DNA of 64,000 nt from Cinclus cinclus (taxonomy: Eukaryota; Chordata; Aves; Passeriformes; Cinclidae). Shown one piece after another: positions 1-10,979 of this stretch (positions are counted from its first letter, which is position 1; each line of letters begins with the position of its first letter). The notes under the pieces are model-generated. The model had not been told where the DNA came from. It worked only from the letters and a program-made list of their open reading frames with translations, and did not search any database. A program made the translations under genes and the position numbers. The stretch lies in contig NW_026912163.1 of the NCBI RefSeq assembly GCF_963662255.1, forward strand, positions 186,001 through 250,000, in the 5' to 3' direction.

Positions 1-360
1 CATTTTGGGGGGACCAGGGGTTGGATTTGGGGCTGGTGGGATGGGGAGAGGAATTTTGGGCTTGGATTTGGGGTTGGTGGGACAGGGGAGGCATTTTGGG
101 GACTGAATTTGGGAGTGATGGGGTAGGGAGAATAATTTGGGTGGGTCCAGGAGCTGCATTTGCTGGCGGCATCATGCGGGAAGTCATTTTGGGGGGACCA
201 GGGGTTGGATTTGGGGCTGGTGGGATGGGGAGAGGAATTTTGGGCTTGGATTTGGTGTTGGTGGGACAGGGGAGGCATTTTGGGGACAGATTTGGGAGTG
301 ATGGGGTAGGGAGAATAATTTGGGTGGGTCCAGGAGCTGGATTTGAGGGTGGTGGTGGGA
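1..360. repeat. 184-bp G-rich tandem repeat, about 1.9 copies
   Basis: The block beginning CATTTTGGGGGGACCAGGGG at position 1 starts again at 185 with few changes, giving a period of 184 bp. The sequence is G/T-rich and looks like an intronic minisatellite. Reading frames through it are low-complexity Gly/Trp translations and are not annotated as genes. Confidence 0.85.
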
Positions 361-1630
361 AGCATCCCCAGCCTGGAATCCCCACCTTGAAGGGTCCCAA
401 ATTTCCTGACCACCCAGGGGTTCCAAATTTTTGGGTTCTCCTGCCCACCCATGCCAGCCTCCCGCAGCCTCCACCCCTGCTGGGGACAGGGTGACAGGTG
501 TCCCGCTACCCCTATGCCCCAAGTGCAGGAGGGACTGGAGGCATTTCTGTTGCGCCCCAACCACACTTCCCTTCCCCCCTACACCTTGGGGATACCCCTG
601 ACCACCTCTTTATCACCCTGGGGTGCCCCTCCGTCAGGGGGTGCTTGGTCACACCGCAGGACCCCCTCTCTGTGCAATCCCCGAGGTGGGGGTGGTGGCA
701 ACATTTTTGGGGTCACTCCCGACCATTTCCTTTTCCCTGCATCATCCTGAGGATGCTGCACCACCCCACATCACCCCCCCCCCCCCCAAACACTGCCCCT
801 GCCACAGCATTCCCTGAAGGGACCTTGGGGACTGTCCCCATGTCCTCCCCTCCCCCCTGACCCCCCGTGGTACCTCCACTGCTCCACCTGTGCTTGGCCC
901 CAGTTCCTGTCGCGACCTCCCCATGTAAACGGGCAGGAGTTTCAGTCACATCCTCACCTCCTCCTCCTTCTCCTGCGGTGGACTCACTGGTGACACCAGA
1001 AGAACACCACGGGTCACCCTTCGAGGGGACTGCAGAGTCACGGTGGCTCCTGGAGTCCCCCTGGTGTGACAGCTGAGGGGCCTGAGATCCTGCGGTGACA
1101 ATCTGGGGGTTGGGTGCTTGTTTTGGAATCTCCAGGGTGGATCCCTAGGTCCTGAAGTCCCCTCCCACCACCATACTCACCCCCCCCAGCTCATGCCTCA
1201 GTTTCCTCCTCACTCTGCAGGGACTACCCAGAGCTGATGTTCTGATACTGGGTTTATTTTGGGGTGTTTGGGGTTGGGGCAACTGGAATGGGCTGGTGGA
1301 CCAGTGAGGCTGGCCAGGACATTGCCAGGCTGGTGATCATCTGTGCTGGGGGCTGGCCAGGCTGGGGGTCTGCAGGACCAAGGGTTGTCCAGACCAATGT
1401 CCAGCTGGGATCTACCCAGAGCATTGTCCATCCAGAGTGGGATCCATGGCTCTGGTGTCCATCTGAACCAGTGTCCAGCTGGTATCCATGGCTCTGGTGT
1501 CCATCAGGACCAGTGTCTAACCTCTCCTGCCCCCATCCATCCCAGACTCCCTGGCCAGGGATACTCCTCACTGCAGAGTGGACAAGACCCACGGTCAGTC
1601 CCAAGATGACCCCAAACTCCCTCCCACCAG

Positions 1631-1700
1631 GAACTGCATTGAGCAGCGCTTTGCCATGGCCAAGATGAAGGTGCTGGTGGCACTGTGGTGGCACAAGTGG
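1631..1700 (+). pseudogene. CYP4-like terminal exon remnant, copy 1
   Basis: After a CCACCAG splice acceptor the + strand reads NCIEQRFAMAKMKVLVAL, which matches the cytochrome P450 family 4 heme-thiolate loop (consensus GPRNCIGQ.FAM.E.K). The cysteine is the axial heme ligand. The exon start after AG and just before Asn fits the last-exon boundary I recall for CYP4F-type genes. The next residues drift into Trp/His codons and a stop, and a CATGTCC minisatellite follows, so it is a dead fragment. Two sister copies are at 10,736 and 25,905. The family call rests on a short motif and is moderate; the subfamily cannot be decided. Confidence 0.6.
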
Positions 1701-1739
1701 TGGCATTGATGCCATCCCAGTTCATGTCCCCATCCACGT

Positions 1740-1960
1740 CCCCCCATATCCATATTCCCCATGTTCCTACTCATGTCCATGTACCCTCATGTCCATGTCC
1801 CCTTACCCAGGGCTGTGTCCTTACATGTCCTCACACATCCCCACCCATGTCTTTGTCCTGCCACGTCTCCATCCATGGCCATGTACCCATCCATGTCCAC
1901 GTCTCCCATTTCCCCATCCATGTCATTGTCCACCACGTGTCCTGATTCATGCCTTAGTAC
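1740..1960. repeat. CATGTCC(CCATC) minisatellite
   Basis: This is a degenerate array of CCCATCCATGTCC-like units. The same type of array follows the other two P450-like exon remnants at 10,800-10,970 and 25,930-26,000, so it belongs to the duplicated block. Confidence 0.75.
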
Positions 1961-2214
1961 AATGACTTTACCCCGATTTTGGGTGTTTTTAACGACAAAG
2001 AGAAATGAAAGAAAATCTAGGCCACGAGGAGCCAGGAGGATGTGGAGCCCCCAGCCGGGTGCCTTCTCAACATAGATGAGTGGCAACACAGATCACCAGA
2101 GCTCTGCCCACTGGGGGTCACTGGGGATCATCCAGCACAGATCCTGCCATGGGGGATGGAGCTGGAGCAGCACATGAAGCTTTTCCCACACTCGGGGCAC
2201 TCACAGAGCTTCTC

Positions 2215-2853
2215 TTAGTGGAAACTCTGTTGGTGTATGATCAAGTTAGAGTGCTGTGAGAATCTCCTCCCACACTCCCCACACCCGTAGGGCGTCTCCC
2301 CGGTGTGGATGCGCCGGTGCCTGACGAGGGTGCAGTTTTGCTTGACGCCCCTCCCACAGTCAGGGCAGCAGAAGGGCCTCTCATCCATGTGAATGCGATA
2401 GTGCTTGAGCAGATCAGAACTGCTCTGAAATCTCTTCCAGCACTTATCACACTCAAAGGGCCTCTCCCCTGTGTGGCTCCTTTGGTGGACAGTCAATTCT
2501 GAACTTATCCTGAAGTTCTTTCCGCATTCCCCACGTTCATAGGGCCGCTCCCCCGTGTGGATTCTCCAGTGGCAGATGAGGTTGGATTTCTGACTGAAGC
2601 TCTTCCCAACTTTTGAGCACTTGTGGGGCTTCTTCCCATCATGAAGCTGCTCATGGACCACCAGCTCCAAGCTCTGGCCGCGTCTTTCCTCCTGGGATCC
2701 CCGTGATCTGCACTTGCAGCCCCTCCTCATGCGGGATCTCCAGGGCTTTTCCTCCCCGTTGGATTGCTGCACCGTGGAGCTGCTCAAAACGGCCTCTTCC
2801 ACGAGGTTCTGCTGCGGGGATTTGTCCTTCCTGGTCTCCTTCCCCTGCTCCAT
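2215..2853 (-). CDS. C2H2 zinc-finger protein, copy 1 (decaying)
   Basis: A short zinc-finger gene of the type expanded in songbirds. I start it at the ATG at 2853 ([11 protein letters not shown]), which aligns with the ME start of the other two copies; the frame stays open upstream to 3000. The N-terminal linker ([12 protein letters not shown]) has no KRAB or BTB domain that I can see. Five finger units follow. Two have lost a zinc ligand: CSKVGKSF (second Cys to Val) and YERGECGK (first Cys to Arg). Fingers 3-5 keep C2H2. Unlike copies 2 and 3, the 186-bp intron is absent, apparently deleted with flanking exon sequence. A non-coding first exon probably ends near 3131 at a GCAG/GTGAGC donor. 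Function as a DNA-binding regulator is inference; the lost ligands suggest relaxed constraint. Confidence 0.7.
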   Translation of the reverse strand: MEQGKETRKDKSPQQNLVEEAVLSSSTVQQSNGEEKPWRSRMRRGCKCRSRGSQEERRGQSLELVVHEQLHDGKKPHKCSKVGKSFSQKSNLICHWRIHTGERPYERGECGKNFRISSELTVHQRSHTGERPFECDKCWKRFQSSSDLLKHYRIHMDERPFCCPDCGRGVKQNCTLVRHRRIHTGETPYGCGECGRRFSQHSNLIIHQQSFH

Positions 2854-3379
2854 CGGGCCAAGGTTGGGGAATGGGAAATCCTGGTTTGTGGGAAAACAAG
2901 GTCTGAGCACGCTGGGTTTGATGGTCCCTCTGCCCGAGGGCAGCTGGAGAAGCCAGGGCCCCTTGCAGCCTCGGGGAGCCCAGAGCCCGCTCAGCACCAA
3001 CCTCCCGCACCCCTCCAGGCTGCCGGGGGTCCCCCGGCTCCGGGTCCAGCAAGATCCCTGCCCTGCAAAAAACCCCTCCCGGAGACCCTTCCGCCGACTG
3101 ATTTGGGACGAGCTTCCCCTCCCAGCTCACCTGCGGAGTCCGAGGGGGGGTGATGCTGCCGCAGCCGAGGGAGTTGCTGCCTGAGGGGAAAACTGCGTGT
3201 TTCTGCGGCTGCTACTCTCCCTCCCGTTCTGCCCTGGGGAATTCCAAAGCAGCTGCGCCCGCGGGGCACTGGGAGCGATACTAGGAGCACTGGAAGCGAT
3301 ACTGAGAGCCCCAGAAAGGAATTGGCAGCGCTATCCCTGCCAGGACCGCTCTTACTGGGAGCACTGGCTGCAGCCGGCG

Positions 3380-3504
3380 GTGGGCGGGGCCACTTACAAG
3401 GGCATGGTTATGCAAATCCAGAGCGATCGCGCGCTGTAATTGGTCGGAGGGAGGACCGCGGGGTTTCCCCAGTCACGTGAGGATCGACGTGGGGGGGGCC
3501 GGGG
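3380..3504. promoter_or_regulatory. Bidirectional promoter, copy 1 (ZNF left, MAAAS exon right)
   Basis: This compact CpG-rich segment holds, in order, GGGCGGGG, octamer ATGCAAAT (3410-3417), CGATCGCGCGC (from 3424), an inverted CCAAT box (ATTGG, about 3439) and an E-box CACGTG (3474-3479). The same order recurs at 20.3 and 28.4 kb. A zinc-finger gene runs leftwards and a 16-nt ATG exon runs rightwards from each copy. Promoter function is inferred from motif conservation. Confidence 0.7.
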
Positions 3505-3520
3505 ATGGCGGCGGCGTCGG
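3505..3520 (+). CDS. Conserved 16-nt first coding exon (MAAAS), copy 1
   Basis: ATGGCGGCGGCGTCGG is followed at once by the splice donor GTGAGAGG. Start codon, Ala-rich start and phase-1 donor are kept in all three duplicates (20,402 and 28,476). The gene it belongs to is unknown. In copy 2 the next recognisable exons downstream are mucolipin-like, so it may be exon 1 of that gene, but no intervening exon is recognised. Confidence 0.5.
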
Positions 3521-3524
3521 GTGA

Positions 3525-4660
3525 GAGGGGACGGGAACCGGGAATGGGGACGGGGAATGGGAACCGGGTTCGGGAACGGGAAGTGTGACTGGGAATGGGG
3601 ACTTGGAATGGGACGGGGAATGGGACCGGGAATACGGGACAGGAACCGGGAATGAGAGCGGGGATGGGAATATGGGAGCAGGTCAGGGAATGTGGGAGCA
3701 GCAAGCAGAGAGAGAATATGGGATGGGGATTAGTGTTCAGAAGTGTTCCAGTGAAACACCCCGGGGCTGTGAGCTCTGCAGCTGGGCCTGCCCTGGGCTG
3801 CTGCGGCCCAGGGCCCCAAGGCTGGAGCTGCAGCCTTGCTCCTGTGTCAAGAACAGGAGCCTCGTGCAGGCCCATGGCCCTTGCATGGCCCCACTATGAG
3901 GGAGGGCTCTGACGCACAGGGGTGCTGGCAGGATGGGCTGCTGTGGCCAGCTGGGGGCCTCTGAGCAATGCCCAAAGCCTTGTACTCTCTGCAGCTGGCC
4001 AAGGAGAGCAGCAGGGCTGAAGGGTTCATGTGGCACGGCAGCCCCAGCTGTGAAACCCTCGGCCCCCATGGGAGAGGCGGCCCTCAGGAATGGGACTGGG
4101 AATACAGGACAGCACTGGGAATGGAACTGGGAATGGGACCAGGAATGGGGACCAAGATCTGGAATGAGACTGGGAATGGGGGTGGGAACTGAGAAAGGGC
4201 ACCGGGGAACAGGGACTGGAAATAAGGACAGCGACTGGCAATACAGGAATGGGACCGGGAATACAGGGCTGGGACTGGGATTGGAGACAGTGACTGGGAA
4301 TGGACCCCAAATATGGGACACAAGTGGGAATGGGACCAGGGATGCAAACATGGGTATGGGACAGGGAATATGGAAAGAGCAACCAGAGAGAGAATATGGG
4401 ATGTGGATTAGGAAGATTGGGAACCTGAGTACGGGAGCAGAACTAGGAATGTGAACTTTGGAACAAGACAGGGACTATAGAAATGGAAGTATGGAACTGG
4501 AGCAGAACTGGGAATATGTCAGTGGGAACAGGACAAGGAATATGGGCCTGGGAATTTGGGAAAGGCAACCAGACAGAGAATTCAGGACACTGACAGGGAA
4601 TGAGACCTCGAATGGGATCCAAACTGGCATGGGAGCAGGAGTGGGGTGACTTGGGAATGG
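3525..4660. repeat. GGGAATGGGAC-type minisatellite, intron 1 of copy 1
   Basis: Degenerate GGGAATGGGGAC/GGGAATACAGGAC units occupy 3525-3730 and 4080-4660, split by a non-repetitive insert (about 3740-4080) that contains no gene I recognise. The same array follows the MAA exon at 20,420 and 28,495. Confidence 0.8.
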
Positions 4661-4739
4661 GCTGGGGGCAAGGGAGCTGGCAGCAGGGACAGGGGGATCC
4701 TGGACAAGGCACACCAGGGACCAGGATGGGGGGACATGG

Positions 4740-5172
4740 GGACAGTTCCAGGGCAGGGGGTCCTTGGTCAGCTGCCCCAGAAACTCTGCCAGGGTGTCCC
4801 AGTGCCGACAGAGCTGCTGGGCCTGCAGTGCCCAAAGCCCTGAGCAACCCCCAAGTCCCTCTGAGGAACCCTGAAGTCCCACGAACCCAGCATCCCCCAC
4901 ATCCCCTGGAAGATCCCCCCATGTCCCCTTCCACATCTTAGTTCAACATCTTTATTTCTGCCCCAGTTTTGGGTGTTTGGAAAGGACAAAGAGAAATGCA
5001 AAGAAAATACAGGTAACGGGGAGCCAGGAGGATGTGGATCCCCCAGCCAGGTGTCTCCCCAACACGGATCAGTGGCACCACAGATCACCAGGACTCTGCC
5101 CACCCAGGGGTCACTGGAGATCATCCAATGCAGACCCTGCCATGGGGGATGGAGCTGGAGGAACACAGTCTT
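4740..5172 (-). pseudogene. ZNF 3'-flank fragment
   Basis: 4740-4960 matches 28,990-29,215, and 5020-5165 matches 2035-2175, the 3' flank of zinc-finger copy 1 (landmarks CCAGGAGGATGTGGA, GGATCATCCAGCACAG, ATGGGGGATGGAGCTGGAG). No finger is left. The fragment is cut at about 5172 by LTR sequence. Confidence 0.6.
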
Positions 5173-5330
5173 GGTTTAAAGACAGGTGTCTGCTGAGGAA
5201 GGCAGGAGCCTCTCTTGAAATGGAAAATGTAAACTCTCTCTCTCTCTGTTATAACTTTGAGATTAAGGAGCTCTCAGGCAAAGATATGGGAATAGGAATA
5301 TCAGATTTTTACTGGGAAAATTAAAAGTAT
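5173..5330 (-). repeat. ERVL-type LTR 3'-end fragment, reversed
   Basis: Read on the minus strand, this is the end of the LTR flanking the 11-17.7 kb provirus: the terminal CACCTGTC stretch, the GGAAGCTTCTG-type stretch and CATATCTTTGCCTGAGAGCTC are recognisable but diverged. Only about 160 bp remain, so it is an old fragment. Confidence 0.65.
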
Positions 5331-5334
5331 AGTA

Positions 5335-5740
5335 ATATTAAAAAGAAAACACTGATAGAGTTAGAATGCAACCTGACACCCTATTGGTCACAGTGTTGGT
5401 AGCAGTCTGATTACATGCAGGCTATAGTTTTACTGGAGTGACAGATGTGGTTTTGTTGAAGCAATGATTTTGGAGAAGGGTGTGTTCTTTTTGATTTTTT
5501 TTTTTTTAAGATTTACTGGTGATGAAGATGGGCCTGGTCTTTCTGGTCTTTCTCTAGGAATTTAGTGGGAAAAGGTTGCTGTGATATTTCAAATTTTAGA
5601 TTTTATTTAGGTAGGAAATGCTTGGCTCTTCCCCTTGGGTGGGGCATTTCAAATGGGATGATGTAATTTGATTAATCATGCAGCGAGACTTAATGGCTTA
5701 TTAACAGAAAATACCTTTGTTATAAATGAGAAAGAAAGTC
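5335..5740. repeat. Old LTR-like repeat, sister of 32.2/41.85 kb
   Basis: Stretches such as TTAGAATGCAACCTGACACCCT, GGAAAAGGTTGC, TAGGTAGGAAATGCTTGGCT, GGGATGATGTAAT and TTATTAACAGAAAATACC recur in diverged form at 32,205-32,372 plus 41,848-42,075. There the copy is split by the second provirus. It is an interspersed repeat of LTR type; the family is not named. Confidence 0.5.
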
Positions 5741-5749
5741 TCCATATTT

Positions 5750-6290
5750 AGCAAAATTTAAGTTGCTTTATTTGATATAGACGGAGCAAGCAGCGCTGGG
5801 GAACGTGAGGGGTCAGCGCCCACTCCACGCTCTGTCAAACCTTGGTTTGCAGCTCCTTTTTATAGGATGTTTTTCCTCGTAGTAATCAATAACTGTTATT
5901 TTTTTTGTTGTCATAATTCTGCCAGGTAAGCGGTGGTGGTCAAAAAAACATCCATGGGACCGCTTGTGAAATCTCCGGACAATTTGTCAAGTAACCATCT
6001 GGTTTTGGTAGATAAAGAACAGCAGAAGTGGGAAGTCTGGTCTTAGCAGATAGGTTGCAATTGATTACACAAAGGCAGGAAATCTGATTTTGCAAAATCT
6101 TTCAGGCTGTGGGAAATCCTCATTTTGCAAACTGGTATTGAATACAATTTACTAAAAAACACAATATTCATAACAGGGGTATTTAAAGAGAATGATTTAA
6201 TCATATATATTTTTCTCTATTTTTCTCTATCTAATGTCCATGCTTCATTTCAGACCTAAGTATTCTGGTTTATACAAACCCCACTACTTT
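5750..6290 (-). repeat. Probable LTR, minus orientation
   Basis: On the minus strand a TATAAAAAG box (about 5855-5863) is followed roughly 90 bp later by AATAAAGC (5767-5772 region), the spacing expected for a retroviral R region. The U3 side would extend to about 6.2-6.3 kb; ends and target duplication are not resolved. No coding sequence is seen here. 6300-6540 holds another LTR-like scrap (CTATTAACAGAAGATA). Confidence 0.4.
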
Positions 6291-6540
6291 TATGATTGAC
6301 ACGAATCTTTTATCAATTATCACACCTTCCTGGACAAAGGATGGGTCCTGAAAGGGGTAAACAAAACTACCCCACCTGGCTTTAACAGCTGGCCTATTAA
6401 CAGAAGATATTTCCCCCTGCCCCCTGGAGTTATGATGGATGGGTCATGGAAGAGAGAAGGAACACTGCTCCACCTGCTTTTAACAGATGGTGATAGAATA
6501 TATACTTGTGGTTAACATCTTACATTGCAACCTTAGACTG

Positions 6541-6665
6541 GCACAAAGCTCTTCTTGCACTCCGGGCACTTGCAGGGCTTCCCTCAGTGGTGCATCTTGG
6601 TATCTGGTGAAATGAGAGCTCTGTGAGAAGCTCTTCCCACACTTGGGGCACTCATGGGGCCTGAG
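6541..6665 (-). pseudogene. Zinc-finger gene C-terminal scrap
   Basis: Read on the minus strand it contains a [14 protein letters not shown] half finger (HECPKCGKSF) and the terminal sequence seen after the last finger of copy 2. Only one partial finger remains. It is a leftover of a further zinc-finger copy. Confidence 0.6.
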
Positions 6666-7420
6666 ACATCACAAGGGGCAGGGCTGTGATGTGCTCTGGT
6701 ACCTGTGACTGAAGGCTGGTAGGGGGTCTTTTGAGATTCAATGCTTCAGACCCAGGAAGCTGCCAGCCTTCCCAGAGAGAGAGAGTCCTGCAAGGAACTG
6801 CCTTCTAGGGGATCTTCTGTCTGTTCTCCTGGCCACTGGATAAGCCTCAGGAAGGGGTAGCTGTGGCCACAAGTCATCAGCTCTGGTCAGTGATTTAATC
6901 TCAGCGATTCCAGCTCTGCTTGCAAGGCTTTCCCAGGCTGCCTCAGGGACAGAGAGACGGGAAGCGTCTTATGGCAAATTCCACAAAGATTCCTTTATTA
7001 TTCAGCAGCTCTGTGAAGGGAGCCAGGAACGACTGCTCCCTAGAGAACTGAGGGAAATAACTGAGGTTTTTATGGGAGAGAGCAAGGGGGAAAGACCAAT
7101 TGGTTACAAAGGATTAACATGGATACTAGGGCATGGTGGGATAAGAGAAGCTATTCAGTAGCTCACCATGACAAGAAAAGGTGTGCTAACCTAATGAGCA
7201 TCCTTCTAGGAGGGTTGAGATAAGCTAATCACAGCCCACTCAAGGGAAATTCCTCTAAGGCAAAGCCATGGGCCTCCACATTTGACATCACAAGGAGCAG
7301 GGCTGTGATGTGCTCTGGAGCCTGTGACATCACAAGGGGCAGGACTGTGATGTGCTCTGGTGCCTGTGACATCACAAGGAGCAGGGCTGGCTGTGATTTG
7401 TTTGGTGCCTGTGAAATCCC
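6666..7420. repeat. 45-bp GACATCACAAGG tandem repeat split by a solo LTR
   Basis: Units GACATCACAAGGRGCAGGGCTGTGATGTGCTCTGG...CCTGT occur once at 6666-6709 and about three times at 7285-7420, the last degenerating. The array is interrupted by the element at 6710-7280. Confidence 0.7.
6710..7280 (-). mobile_element. Solo LTR (571 bp), minus orientation
   Basis: The element interrupts a 45-bp tandem repeat, so its ends can be read. On the minus strand it begins TGTGGAGG (from 7280) and ends CCAGCCTTCA (6710). Flanks are TGTGAC (6704-6709) and TTTGAC (7281-7286), a 6-bp duplication with one mismatch. Minus-strand signals are an ATAAAAAC TATA-like box near 7066-7073 and AATAAAGG at about 6994-6999. 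No internal genes are present. Confidence 0.6.
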
Positions 7421-7439
7421 AAGGGCAGTGTCACAGTGG

Positions 7440-9790
7440 GGGCAGCTCTCAATGTCCCCACAGGTCACTCTGTCCAGTGCAGCCGTGCCAGCGGTCACTG
7501 CGCACTCGGGGGAGGCTGGGCTGGACGGGGATCCGGGCAGAGACGCCGCCCCCGGGACTGGAGTCTCCCCCTGCCTCTGGGCCCAGCCCCTGGTGGGAGC
7601 GCCTTGGGCACAGCACGGGGCTGCTGCTGGGCCAGGGGGAGAGCCCCTGCCAGCTGCCTGGGCCCTTCTGATGCCTGTGCCACATCCCTGTGGCTCCTGT
7701 CCCTGCTGCTCCCTGCCACCTTCACTCCCTCCATCAAAGCACCACTCAACCTCTTCACAGTGACCTGTGAAAAGAAAGAGAGAAAGAAAGAATGAGAGAA
7801 AGGAAGTGTTGTCAGATGACCCTGGCTGGATGGCCGACACCCACCAAAGCTGCTCTCTCACTCCTCTCCAGATACGGACAGGAGACAGAAAACAGAATGA
7901 AGGCTTACTGGGTTGAGATAAGGACTGGGACATATCACTTAGCAAATGTCACAATGGGTGAAACAGGTCTGAAATTGGTGATATTAATTGAATTAACTGC
8001 TCTCCAAATCAGACCAGGAGAGTGAGAAGTAAGATAACTGTATCTTCTGCCCATCCCTCCCTCTTTCCCAGCTCTGCCTCCTCCCCCAGTGGGTGCAGGG
8101 AGATGGGGAATGGGGGTTCTGGTCAGTTCATCACATGTTGTTTCTCCTGCTGCTGCTCAGGGAGAGGAGCCGTTCCCCTGCTGCACCATGGGGTCCCTCC
8201 CTGAGACGCTTCTCCATGAACTTCTCCAAGGTGAGTTCATCTCAGGGACAGCAGTTCTTCATAAACTGCTGCAATGTGGGTCACGTTCCTATGGGCTCGC
8301 AAGTCCTACCAGGACCCTGCTCCAGCGTGGGCTTCTCTCTCCACGGGTTGCTGGTCCCTGCCAGGTCCCTGCTCCAGCACGGGTTTCTCATGGGGTCACA
8401 GCCTCCACTCAGGCGTCCCCCTGCTCTGGCATGGACCCCTCCAGGCGCTGCAGGTGCACCTCTGCACTCTGTGCCCTCCATGGGCTGCAGGGGCCCAGCT
8501 GCCTCACCAGGGACTGCACCACAGAATCTCAGGGCAATCAGCTCCAGCACCTGCAGTAGCTCCTGCCCCTCCTCCTGCCCTGCCCTGGCTGTGTGCACAG
8601 TTGTTCCTCTCATGTTCTCGCCCTGCTCTTCCCTGGCCACAGTTACAACTGCACGAGAACTGCTTTTCTTCAGTCTGTTTTCCCAAAGGTGTTCCCACCA
8701 TTTCTACCTGGCCCAGCCTTGGCCAGCGGCTGGTCCGTCCTGGAGCCAGCTGGCGTTGACTCTGCAGGACATGGAGGAGCAGGTGCTTCCAGCAGCCTCT
8801 CACAGAAGGTGCTTCTAGAGACCCCCCATACCAAAACCTGGCCTGGCAAACCTAGTATAAGTGTGGTAGGGTTTTTATTACCATGATTAATTCTTATTAT
8901 CGCTATTAGCTCTATTATTACTATCAATAGTACAGTTATTCTTAGTTGTGTTATAATTAGTACAGGTATTTTTAGTCTTTTTGACTATTAATCGTTGCTT
9001 TATTAGACATCAGAATAAAAGTTCTTAATTGCAAGTAGAAGGTAGGAGTTTGGCAGCTGCTCTCCCTGCCCTATTCTGTGTCATTGCTGCGTGTGAAGCG
9101 GCAGCTGCCAGGACCCCCCATTTCCCTGGTTTGGGAAATTGGATGGCATTGCTCACATGTCAGAAAGAGAGGCCTGATTCCAATTAAATGCATTGCCTGA
9201 GCTCTTGTAGTCGCAATGCTCAAAGCTTGTTTTCTAACGTTGCTGACTTGCTCAGCTTCTGTTCATATTTGCGATTTTGGACCAAAATGTTGTCAGATGT
9301 GATTTTGCAAGGTTTTCTGTAATGAGCTGTCTGTTTTGCTCTTGGATTTCTTAATGGTGGGTCAGAACGGAATGCAGCATTTTGGGTGGGAGCCCTTCAG
9401 TCTGATCTGGGACTGTCTGAGCAGCAGCTGGTTTTGCACCTGTAAGCAGAGATAGCAAAGATTGCATGAAGTGAATATTGTGCCCGGTTGCGGAAGCCGT
9501 AGCGCCTGGCGAGCGCGGGGCAGCTGCCGGGATCTTCGGGGCACGGAGGAGCCACAGACGGACGTTGCAAGTGGCTCCTTCGGGGCAGGATTTTGTCCCG
9601 ATGCGGGGGAATTGCCGCGGGCTGGGCGGGCTGGGGCCTCTGCCGAGCGCCGTCGCCTTTCCCCGGGAGCCCCCGGGCAGAGCTCTGTGTTCAGGGCCGA
9701 GGGCCAGGCACCCGCTCGGCGGCTCCGAGACGGCAGAGTTTTGGGGGTGCTGCTGTTGGGGGCAGTGCCGGGGGAGTTGCCCCGGGCTGG
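7440..9790. other. No gene recognised; mixed repeats
   Basis: 7440-8100 is GC-rich at first and then has purine runs. 8080-8870 is Cys/Ser/Pro-biased in all frames and contains an internal direct repeat (CCTGCTCCAGCGTGGG at about 8319 and CCTGCTCCAGCACGGG at about 8368), suggesting an interspersed repeat. 8880-9000 is AT-rich. 9360-9790 is CpG-rich with overlapping frames on both strands but no known domain. Confidence 0.4.
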
Positions 9791-9794
9791 AGAC

Positions 9795-10979
9795 TCAAGG
9801 GCGCCGAGGATGGCGAGCACCCAGTCCATGTGGCATGGGACAGCTGCGGACATGCCTGGGGGGCAACCTGTGTGGGGGCTGAGGAGGTTTAAGAAGTTGG
9901 AGAGGATTGGAGGAGGGGGAAGGCACCCAAAAACGTACCAGAAGCAAGAAGGTGCCTGAATTTAGGGGAAAGGATGGAAAATGGGGGAAAGGATCCAAAA
10001 GATGAGGAAGGGAAGCAAAATAAGGGGAAAGGAAACAAAATAAATGGTAAAGACTCAAAAGAGGGGGAAAGACACAAAATAGGGGATAAAGTATCCAGAA
10101 TAGGGAGAAAGTATCCAAAATAAGGGGGGAAGACCCAAAATCCAAGGAGAAAAGGTTTCATGGGGTGTCATAACTGTCATGGCGTGTCCCTACGTGTGCT
10201 GGGGTGGGTGCAGACACTCAGCACCAGGAGCAGCCACGGAAACATCCTGAGGGACACAGGGAGACTCTGCAGGACATGGGCTGGGGACCTTGGAGGATCA
10301 GGCCCCACCAGGGGTGGAGGACAGGAACATAGGAGGAGACATGGGGGCACATGGAAGGGGACAGGGACACACAGAGGTAATGGCCACAGTGGAGGATGAG
10401 GACAAATGGAGGGGAAGGGACACAGTGCCACCAGGACACACAGCAGGGGACAACATTGCCACACCTGTGGGGACACTGCCACTAGGACACCACTGGTGAC
10501 ACCCTGCATGGGACACTGCTGGTGGCACTGACATTTGCGCTGTCCTCAGAGGTGGTTGGGCTCCCCTGAGGGTGGTGGCCCTGGTACACTGTGGTGGCTG
10601 TCACTTGCTTCCACACCCCTTGTCACCAACTGAACAAGCCCTGACAACAACTTGTCGACAACCCTCCCGCCCTGGTGGATGGTGACATTCAGCTGGGATA
10701 CTGCAGCAGTGATGGTGGGAATGTGGTGGCAGGAACTGCATTAGGCAGTGCTTTGCCATGGCTGAGATGAAGGTGCTGGTGGCATTGATGCTGTCCCAGT
10801 TCGTGTCCCCACCCATGTCCATGTACCTTCATGTCCCCAGCTGGGTCTGTGTCCCCATCCATGTCTATGTCTCCATGAAAGGCTGTGTCCCCTCACGTCC
10901 CCATCCATGACCTCACCCATGTCCTTGTCCGCCACATGTCCCCATCCATGCCTTACTTCAACATTTTATTTTAACCCCA
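9795..10979 (+). other. Segmental duplicate of 25.07-26.02 kb
   Basis: From GAGGATGGCGAGCACCCAGTC (9806 region) the sequence follows 25,075 onwards. It includes the purine-rich AAAATAGGGG array (about 9950-10,150), a GGGACAC array (10,230-10,540), the P450-like exon remnant and the CATGTCC minisatellite. It is cut at 10,979 by the ERVL-like provirus. Confidence 0.7.
10736..10805 (+). pseudogene. CYP4-like terminal exon remnant, copy 2
   Basis: The + strand reads GGRNCIRQCFAMAEMKVLVALM, close to the P450 family 4 heme loop. The heme-ligand Cys and the FAMAEMKV helix are kept. The Gly two residues after the Cys is changed to Arg, and the residue before GRNC is Gly rather than Pro. It is followed by Ser/Gln drift and the CATGTCC array. 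No other P450 exon is seen within 10 kb on either side, so it is a fragment. Confidence 0.6.

Larger units (their letters stand above)
480..1960 (+). other. Segmental duplicate of 23.80-24.96 kb, with CYP4-like tail
   Basis: From about 480 the sequence follows 23,800-24,960: shared landmarks are GCATTTCTGTTGCGCCCCAA (541 and 23,847), the TTTGTCACCCTGGGGTGCCCC-type stretch, CATGTAAACGGGCAGGAG versus CATGTGAACGGGCAGGAG, and the TTTTGGGG...TGGGGCAACTGG stretch near 1260/24,650. In the 22-25 kb copy this block follows mucolipin-like exons, so the matching exons here would lie left of the window. No intact exon is recognised apart from the P450-like one at 1630. The interval ends in a CATGTCCCCATCCATGTC-type minisatellite (about 1740-1960). 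Confidence 0.7.

Noticed and set aside
2854..3130. Upstream extension of the zinc-finger frame and overlapping frames to 3290
   Set aside because: Lies across the likely intron between the non-coding first exon (donor near 3130) and the coding exon; sister copies give no support for coding.
3595..4454. Gly/Met/Trp-rich frames in the GGGAATGGGAC array
   Set aside because: Low-complexity translations of an intronic minisatellite seen at all three promoter copies.
7229..7945. 238-codon minus-strand frame
   Set aside because: Runs through the 45-bp tandem repeat and GC-rich sequence; no domain, and partly inside a solo LTR boundary.
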